Shown here: positions 59,274 to 64,000 of the stretch, piece after piece
Numbering within the stretch: the first letter of the stretch is position 1
How the letters are laid out: every line of letters begins with the position of its first letter
NCBI GenBank assembly: GCA_913056185.1
Contig: CAJXLV010000014.1
Coordinates: 1 to 64,000, forward strand
Direction of reading: 5' to 3'
DNA: 64,000 nt
From: an uncultured Bacteroidota bacterium
GTDB taxonomy: Bacteria; Bacteroidota; Rhodothermia; Rhodothermales; Salinibacteraceae
Program-made: the position numbers and the translations under genes
The notes under the pieces: model-generated
What the model was told of the DNA's origin: nothing
The model's input: the letters and a program-made list of their open reading frames with translations, nothing else
Databases searched by the model: none

Positions 59274-60344
59274 ATGCGCATCCAGCGACCCACATTCCAG
59301 CGCCCCGAACCGCCTGCCCCGAACGGAGCGCCCACCCGGGTGGCCATCACGTTGGGCGACCCCAACGGCATTGGTCCAGAAGTGGTGCTCAAGAGCCTGC
59401 ACGACCCCGGCCTGATGCCCTCCATGACGCCGGTCCTCATCGGTTCGGCCCACGTCTTGCGTGTGCACGCCGATGTGCTGGGCTTTTCGGACCTCGACAT
59501 CCACGTGGTGGACGCGGTGCCGGAGGAGGTGCCCCACGGCGATGTGGCGGTGCTCGATGTGGCCACCTCCCCGGAGCCGCCGGTCATGTTTGGGGCGGCG
59601 ACGCCGGAGGGCGGGCGTCTGGCCATGCGCGCGGTTGAGCGTGCAGTGGAGGCCTGTCAAGAAGGCGCGGTGGAGGCGATGATGACGGCGCCCATCTCGA
59701 AGGAGGCGGTCCGAAAGGGCGGGTACGACGTTCCCGGACACACTGAGTTCATCGCGGAGATGACGGGCAGTGCGCGCCCCACGATGATGATGGTGGCAGG
59801 GGGGCTGCGCGTGGGCCTGGTAACGAGCCACATCCCGCTGTCCGAGGTCCCAACGGCCGTCACCCAGGACGCCATTCTCGACAAGCTCCACGTTCTGGAG
59901 GCGTCCCTGCGCCACGATTTTGCCATTGACGACCCCAAGATCGCAGTTTTCGGCCTCAATCCGCACGCGGGGGAGGGCGGGGCGTTTGGGGCGGAGGAGG
60001 ATGAAGTCATTGCCCCGGCGCTCCGGCAGGCACGGCAGGACGGCATCACGGTGGAGGGGCCGGTCGCGGCGGACGGCTTCTTTGGGACACAGCTCGACGC
60101 GGATTTCGACGCGGCCCTGGCAATGTACCACGATCAGGGACTGGTCCCCTTCAAGGCGCTTGCCTTTGATCATGGGGTGAACTTTACGGCGGGCCTGCCC
60201 ATCGTGCGCACGTCGCCCGATCACGGCACGGCCTACGGCATTGCGGGGAAGGGCATGGCGCTCCCCGGCAGCACCCGCAATGCGCTGGAGGTGGCGGTGG
60301 CGGTCGCCCGGCACCGCACGCAGCGGGCCGAGCCGACTGGGTAG
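59274..60344 (+). CDS. pdxA: 4-hydroxythreonine-4-phosphate dehydrogenase
   Basis: A 356-residue NAD+-dependent enzyme of the DXP-dependent pyridoxal-5'-phosphate pathway. Characteristic parts are 'VAITLGDPNGIGPEVVLK' (residues 23-40), 'MTAPISKEAVRKGGYDVPGHTEF' (partial) near 137, 'GLNPHAGEGGAFGAEEDE' near 227-244, 'YHDQGLVPFKAL' near 285 and 'FTAGLPIVRTSPDHGTAYGIAGKG' (partial) near 304-327. The metal-binding His are in 'GHTEF', 'NPHAGE' and 'MYHDQG'. Start: ATG 59274. pdxB-type partners are not nearby. The related terephthalate-type PdxA2 paralogue is less likely. Confidence 0.94.
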   Translation: MRIQRPTFQRPEPPAPNGAPTRVAITLGDPNGIGPEVVLKSLHDPGLMPSMTPVLIGSAHVLRVHADVLGFSDLDIHVVDAVPEEVPHGDVAVLDVATSPEPPVMFGAATPEGGRLAMRAVERAVEACQEGAVEAMMTAPISKEAVRKGGYDVPGHTEFIAEMTGSARPTMMMVAGGLRVGLVTSHIPLSEVPTAVTQDAILDKLHVLEASLRHDFAIDDPKIAVFGLNPHAGEGGAFGAEEDEVIAPALRQARQDGITVEGPVAADGFFGTQLDADFDAALAMYHDQGLVPFKALAFDHGVNFTAGLPIVRTSPDHGTAYGIAGKGMALPGSTRNALEVAVAVARHRTQRAEPTG

Positions 60345-60395
60345 GAATGCCCGGCCCGTCGTCTGTATCTGCTCTTGCCTTTCCGGCCCTGATTT

Positions 60396-61079
60396 GTGAT
60401 TGACTTCGACAATGTCTCGGTCTCGTACGCCTCGGCTCGCGGGGGCGATCGGGAGGTTCTCGAAGAGGTGTCTTTTCACCTGGACCGCTCGGAGAAGGCC
60501 TATCTTGTAGGGCCCACGGGCAGTGGCAAGAGTACCATCCTGCGGCTGCTGTACATGGACCTCTTCCCCGATCAAGGACGGGTTCGGATTGGCGACTATG
60601 TGTCCCATCGCATCTCGGACGCTGACATCCCGTACCTGCGGCGCTCCATCGGGGTGGTGTTTCAAGACTTTCAGCTGCTCCCGGACCGGAGCGTCTATGA
60701 AAATGTGGCCTTTGCGCTCTATGCCACCGGCACCCCGCGAGCTACCATTGAGGAGCGTGTCACGAAGGCGCTGGGCCGCGTGGGGCTGACCCACACCCGC
60801 CGCAGCCATCCCCACGAGTTGTCCGGCGGAGAGCAGCAGCGCGTGGTCATTGCCCGTGCCATCGTGAACGATCCGTGGGTGTTGCTCGCAGATGAACCGA
60901 CCGGCAACCTCGACCCCGCCGTGGCTGACGACATTCACGAGCTCCTTCTCGATCTGCACCGGCAGGGGATGACGCTTCTGGTCGCAACGCACGACCACCG
61001 CCTCGTCAAAAAGTATCCGGCCCGTACGCTCGCCCTCATGAACCGCCAAGTGGTGGAGATTGACCCCCAAACGCTCTGA
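60396..61079 (+). CDS. ftsE: Cell-division ATP-binding protein FtsE
   Basis: A 227-residue ABC ATPase. It begins [22 protein letters not shown], the FtsE start, from a GTG at 60396. Walker A is GPTGSGKST (39-47), and it has the Q-loop '[22 protein letters not shown]' (partial), the signature ELSGGEQQR and Walker [13 protein letters not shown]. FtsE partners FtsX to activate peptidoglycan hydrolases at the septum. FtsX is not adjacent; the next gene is an unrecognised membrane protein, 158 bp downstream, that lacks an evident FtsX pattern. A LolD- or MacB-type ATPase is a lesser alternative. Confidence 0.88.
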   Translation: MIDFDNVSVSYASARGGDREVLEEVSFHLDRSEKAYLVGPTGSGKSTILRLLYMDLFPDQGRVRIGDYVSHRISDADIPYLRRSIGVVFQDFQLLPDRSVYENVAFALYATGTPRATIEERVTKALGRVGLTHTRRSHPHELSGGEQQRVVIARAIVNDPWVLLADEPTGNLDPAVADDIHELLLDLHRQGMTLLVATHDHRLVKKYPARTLALMNRQVVEIDPQTL

Positions 61080-61237
61080 AGAACACGGATTCCCCCTCGG
61101 GCCGTGGGGCGGAAGCGGGAGGGCTCCGGGAAGCCCCCGAAACGTAACGATCGCAAAACAAATGTTGCGCTGGAAAAATTCCCGCGGCGCCGGGTGTATC
61201 CTCGTCCCATCGTCCCTTCCGGAAGTGCTGCCTTCCC

Positions 61238-62215
61238 ATGCACATCCTTCGTTCCTTCCTGCGCGCCAGCAGCCGGGCCTTCGATGCGTTCGAAGAGTGG
61301 TGGGAAGGGGCGACGGCGCGTCGCCTCATCGCCATGGTGCTGGTGGGCGGTTTTGTGGCGTCGCTCCTGGTAATCGAGGCAAACCGGCTGGGGTGGTTTC
61401 CAGCGTCGCTCACCGGAAGCCTCTCGACGAACCACTTTAAGGCGATTGATATTGCCTTTACGCTGTTCCTGGTGGTAGAGCTGGTGGGACTGGTGGTGGG
61501 GCTTGCGACCAGCGTCGCGGACACGGCGGGAAAGCAGTTCGAGGTGTTTTCGCTGATTCTCATCCGGCGGTCGTTCAAGGAACTGGTGAAGTTTGAGGAA
61601 GAGCCCATCCAGTGGAGCTTTGAGGCGGGGCGAGAAGCAGTCCAGTTCCTGGTGGTCGACGCCACGGCGGCCCTGCTTATCTTTCTGACGCTGGGCCTCT
61701 TCTACCAGCTGCAACGGCATGAACCCATTACGGAGACGGAGGGAGAGGCGTATTACTTCGTGGCGCAGAAAAAGCTGGTGGCCAATGGGCTGCTCCTGGT
61801 TCTCTTTGGCCTCGGCATCTACGCCGTTGTCCAGCCCTTGATGGGAGAAGAGCCCATTCCGTTCTTCAACACCTTTTACACGATCCTGATTTTCAGTGAC
61901 GTGCTGGTGGTGCTCATCTCGCTGCGCTACAGTGCCACGTACCACGTGGTGTTCCGGAACTCCGGCTTTGCGGCGGCCACGGTGATGATTCGGCTGGCCC
62001 TGTCGGGGCCGCGGTACCTGGGGGCGGCCCTCGGGGTGGGCGCGGCACTGTTTAACCTTGGGGTGGCGGCGGCCTACAGCTACGTCGCGCCCGCCGCGCA
62101 GTCGTCCACCGAGCGCAACGTAGAGCGAAAGCGCCTGCACGCCGACCGGTCGGCGGTCCCGCACGCGACGGAGGAGGCCCCACCGACGACCGACCCCCCG
62201 CCGCCCCCTGCATAA
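61238..62215 (+). CDS. Unrecognised polytopic membrane protein
   Basis: A 325-residue protein I do not recognise. Hydrophobic segments lie at about residues 30-48, 68-88, 135-155, 180-200, 212-228 and 245-285, giving roughly six membrane spans, with a cytoplasmic-looking C-terminal tail rich in Arg, Pro and Thr (about 290-325). One short motif, 'FEVFSLILIRRSFKELVKFEE', joins spans 2 and 3. The pattern loosely recalls voltage-sensor-like ion channels but no selectivity filter was seen. It follows ftsE on the same strand without clear link. The Pro-rich end may be disordered. Confidence 0.75.
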   Translation: MHILRSFLRASSRAFDAFEEWWEGATARRLIAMVLVGGFVASLLVIEANRLGWFPASLTGSLSTNHFKAIDIAFTLFLVVELVGLVVGLATSVADTAGKQFEVFSLILIRRSFKELVKFEEEPIQWSFEAGREAVQFLVVDATAALLIFLTLGLFYQLQRHEPITETEGEAYYFVAQKKLVANGLLLVLFGLGIYAVVQPLMGEEPIPFFNTFYTILIFSDVLVVLISLRYSATYHVVFRNSGFAAATVMIRLALSGPRYLGAALGVGAALFNLGVAAAYSYVAPAAQSSTERNVERKRLHADRSAVPHATEEAPPTTDPPPPPA

Positions 62216-62254
62216 GGGGGCGCAGCGCGGATGCGCCGCGGCATGGGGCGAGGC

Positions 62255-62776
62255 CTACGACTCTGCGTCTGAAAAGTCGCGGTGCCCAAAGTAGTGCAGC
62301 ACGTACTTGATCTTTGACGCCTTGGCGGGCCCGAAGCCGGGCAGTTTCTGCAGGCGCTTCTCGAGGGTGTCCAGGTCGGCCCCGTCGTTCCAGAGGTTGG
62401 CGGCGTTGCCGTCGTACTCCTCGGCAATCTGTGCGGCCACTTTCTGCGTGTTTTCCGCCATCTTGTTCACAAAGCGGTGCACGGCTGGCGACTCCGCGAA
62501 GTGCTCCTGGAAGGCCGCGAAGTCCATCTCGGCGATTTTTGCCATATCGAGGTGCCCGAGGCGGTCCTTGAGGCGGAGGGGACCGGTGAAGGCCGATTCG
62601 GCACGAACCCGCTGGTCGTAGAGCAGGCCGAGGAGGGCGGCGTTGGGGTCCTCGCGCAGGCGGTCGTCGTCCTCAATGTCACCCGTGAGGGTGCCTTCTT
62701 CCTTAAAGCGGTCCATCATGCGGACGAGACCGCCGGAGAGGTCGCTGTAGTCGATGTGGTGGATGTTGATGGCCAT
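62255..62776 (-). CDS. HhH-GPD family protein (TIGR03252-like)
   Basis: A 173-residue protein of the HhH-GPD DNA glycosylase-like type. The helix-hairpin-helix 'LEKRLQKLPGFGPAKASKIKYVL' (partial) is at about 140-161. An upstream helical domain carries 'RLKDRLGHLDMAKIAEMDFAAFQEHF' (partial) and 'PAVHRFVNKMA', as in a group of uncharacterised HhH-GPD proteins of Actinobacteria and others. The Asp that catalyses base removal in MutY/Nth follows the hairpin after a Gly/Pro-rich loop; here the chain ends about 12 residues past it, so catalysis is doubtful. ATG 62776 is preferred; the frame continues to 62827. Confidence 0.75.
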   Translation of the reverse strand: MAINIHHIDYSDLSGGLVRMMDRFKEEGTLTGDIEDDDRLREDPNAALLGLLYDQRVRAESAFTGPLRLKDRLGHLDMAKIAEMDFAAFQEHFAESPAVHRFVNKMAENTQKVAAQIAEEYDGNAANLWNDGADLDTLEKRLQKLPGFGPAKASKIKYVLHYFGHRDFSDAES

Positions 62777-63033
62777 GGGGGACAGGAAGGGCAGAGAGTG
62801 TGAAAAGAGACGAAATGAAGGTAACACAGCGCGCGCGGCGCCCCAAATCGCTACCGAAAAGATCGTTAGAGTATTCGGGGAGTGCGGGAGGGCTGTGAAC
62901 CTCCCGGTTTCACGGAGCGGGCGTTCCTTGGGGAATACACAGATCCTCTCGCTGGGCCTATTCTCTCACCGGGCGTGGCGGAGCAATGTGCGTCTCTTGC
63001 GGCTTAGTCCTCCGCGCTTCAGCGGGGGGGAGG

Positions 63034-64000
63034 TCAATCATGGAGCCAGTGGGCGGCGTCCTCGGCAAAGTAGGTGAGGATGACGTCCGCCCCGGCGCGG
63101 CGGATGCCGGTGAGGGCCTCCATCGCGCAGGCCCTGCGGTCCAGCCAGCCGTTTTGGGCGGCGGCGGTGATCATGGCGTACTCGCCGCTTACGTTGTAGG
63201 CGGCCACCGGCACGTCGCTGTGCTGTTTGACCCGGTGGATGACGTCGAGGTAGGGGAGGGCGGGCTTCACCATGACCATATCGGCGCCCTCCTCCAGGTC
63301 CAGCATCAACTCGCGCACCGCCTCCTCGCCGTTGGCCGGGTCCATCTGGTAGGTGTCCTTGGTCTCGGGAATGTCGTGGTCGGGGGGAGCGTCGTGCTTC
63401 GGGGCCGAGTCGAGCGCGTCGCGGAAGGGGCCGTAGTAGGACGAGGAGTACTTGGCGGTGTAGGAGAGGAGGGCCGTGTCCGTGTGCCCGGCGTCGTCGA
63501 GCGCCGCGCGAAGCCGGCCCACGCGCCCATCCATCATGTCGGAGGGCGCCACGATGTCGGCGCCGGCCTCGGCGTGCAGCACGGCCATCCGGCGCATCAC
63601 GTCGATGGTGGCGTCGTTGTCGATGGCTCCGTCGCGCACGATCCCGTCGTGTCCGTCGCTGTTGTAGGGGTCGAGGGCCGTGTCGGTGATCACCATCAAC
63701 TCCGGCACGGCGTCTTTGAGGGCGCGGACCGCGTTCGGGTAGAGGTGGTCGGGGGCGAGCGCGTGCGCGGCGTCCGGGGTTTTCAGGGAGTCGGGGAGGG
63801 CCGGGAAGAGGGCGACGGCCGGGAGGCCCAGGTCGTGCAGCGTCGTGGCCTTGTCCACGAGTCGGTCGATGGTGTGGCGGTGCGTGCCCGGCATGGACGA
63901 GACTTCTTCCCGGTCGTTCTCGCCGGCCATCACGAACAGGGGCGCGATCAGGTTGTCCGTCGACAGCCGCGTTTCGCGGGCCATGCGGCGGATGTTCTCG
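63034..64000 (-). CDS. hemB: Delta-aminolevulinic acid dehydratase (partial)
   Basis: The 5' end lies beyond the window; about 322 residues are present. HemB condenses two 5-aminolevulinate molecules to porphobilinogen. Active-site lysines are in SYTAKYSSSYYGPF and VMVKPALPYLD. The metal loop reads 'TDTALDPYNSDGHDG', where zinc enzymes have three cysteines, so this is the magnesium/monovalent-cation type, without the zinc site. The nearest in-frame ATG to the edge would be at 63984, but the preceding codons (R-R-I-N-E on this strand) match the usual 'RRMARETRL' context and are probably coding. Downstream, between 62777 and 63033, no gene is seen. Confidence 0.95.
   Translation of the reverse strand, partial: ENIRRMARETRLSTDNLIAPLFVMAGENDREEVSSMPGTHRHTIDRLVDKATTLHDLGLPAVALFPALPDSLKTPDAAHALAPDHLYPNAVRALKDAVPELMVITDTALDPYNSDGHDGIVRDGAIDNDATIDVMRRMAVLHAEAGADIVAPSDMMDGRVGRLRAALDDAGHTDTALLSYTAKYSSSYYGPFRDALDSAPKHDAPPDHDIPETKDTYQMDPANGEEAVRELMLDLEEGADMVMVKPALPYLDVIHRVKQHSDVPVAAYNVSGEYAMITAAAQNGWLDRRACAMEALTGIRRAGADVILTYFAEDAAHWLHD

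Noticed and set aside
62889-63033. Possible terminator for hemB in the GC-rich stretch near 63010-63030
   Set aside because: The stem has bulges and a G-run and lacks a T-tract on the relevant strand; too weak to call.

Overview
The window is a gene-dense, GC-rich stretch of bacterial chromosome. The proteins are strongly acidic (rich in Asp and Glu, poor in Lys). Outer-membrane functions are Gram-negative: a TamA/TamB pair, three TonB-receptor-like barrels and an OmpA-type protein. There are also Na+-coupled carriers. Together these suggest a salt-in halophile of the Rhodothermota/Bacteroidota, most like Salinibacter. This is inferred from gene content and composition, not from a database match. 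I recognised no rRNA, tRNA, CRISPR array, phage or intact insertion sequence.

Region 1-14,987 is mostly on the minus strand. After about 350 bp of RNA-like hairpins comes a run transcribed right to left: deoxynucleoside kinase, an outer-membrane barrel, a YihY-type membrane protein, a TamA-like Omp85 protein and TamB. Further right are a CIA30 protein, an aldo/keto reductase and a class V aminotransferase, divergent from metE. Region 15-31 kb is housekeeping and transport: metE, a PLP dehydratase, a TIM-barrel isomerase-like protein, gatC, a MarR regulator with a SnoaL-like neighbour, galT, an AGCS symporter, upp, an NhaC-type antiporter, two small enzymes (cupin and def), a BtuD/HmuV-type ATPase with a cobalamin adenosyltransferase, and an M23 lipoprotein peptidase.

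Region 31-43 kb holds an Ntn-type asparaginase, a TonB-dependent receptor, a SpoIID-like protein, a TatD hydrolase, dnaK with a clear terminator, pgsA, pyrE, cinA and a Nudix hydrolase. Region 43.2-51.6 kb is the most distinctive. One strand carries a small exported His/Cys protein, a ZnuD-like TonB receptor, an exported DsrE-like protein with a CPHC motif, a bicupin, a CobW GTPase with CxCC, a ZIP-like carrier, a DUF89 phosphatase and YhbY. I interpret the core as a metal (probably zinc) acquisition and allocation locus.

Region 51.8-64 kb contains an MBL-fold hydrolase, a HisN/IMPase-type phosphatase, rnc, an aldehyde dehydrogenase, an OmpA/PKD protein, a DHH phosphoesterase, pdxA, ftsE, an unrecognised polytopic membrane protein, an HhH-GPD protein and a 5'-truncated hemB of the zinc-cysteine-free type. 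Many long antisense ORFs are artefacts of third-position GC bias and are left out. Start codons were mostly chosen from signal peptides or conserved N-termini, because ribosome-binding sites are weak or absent.
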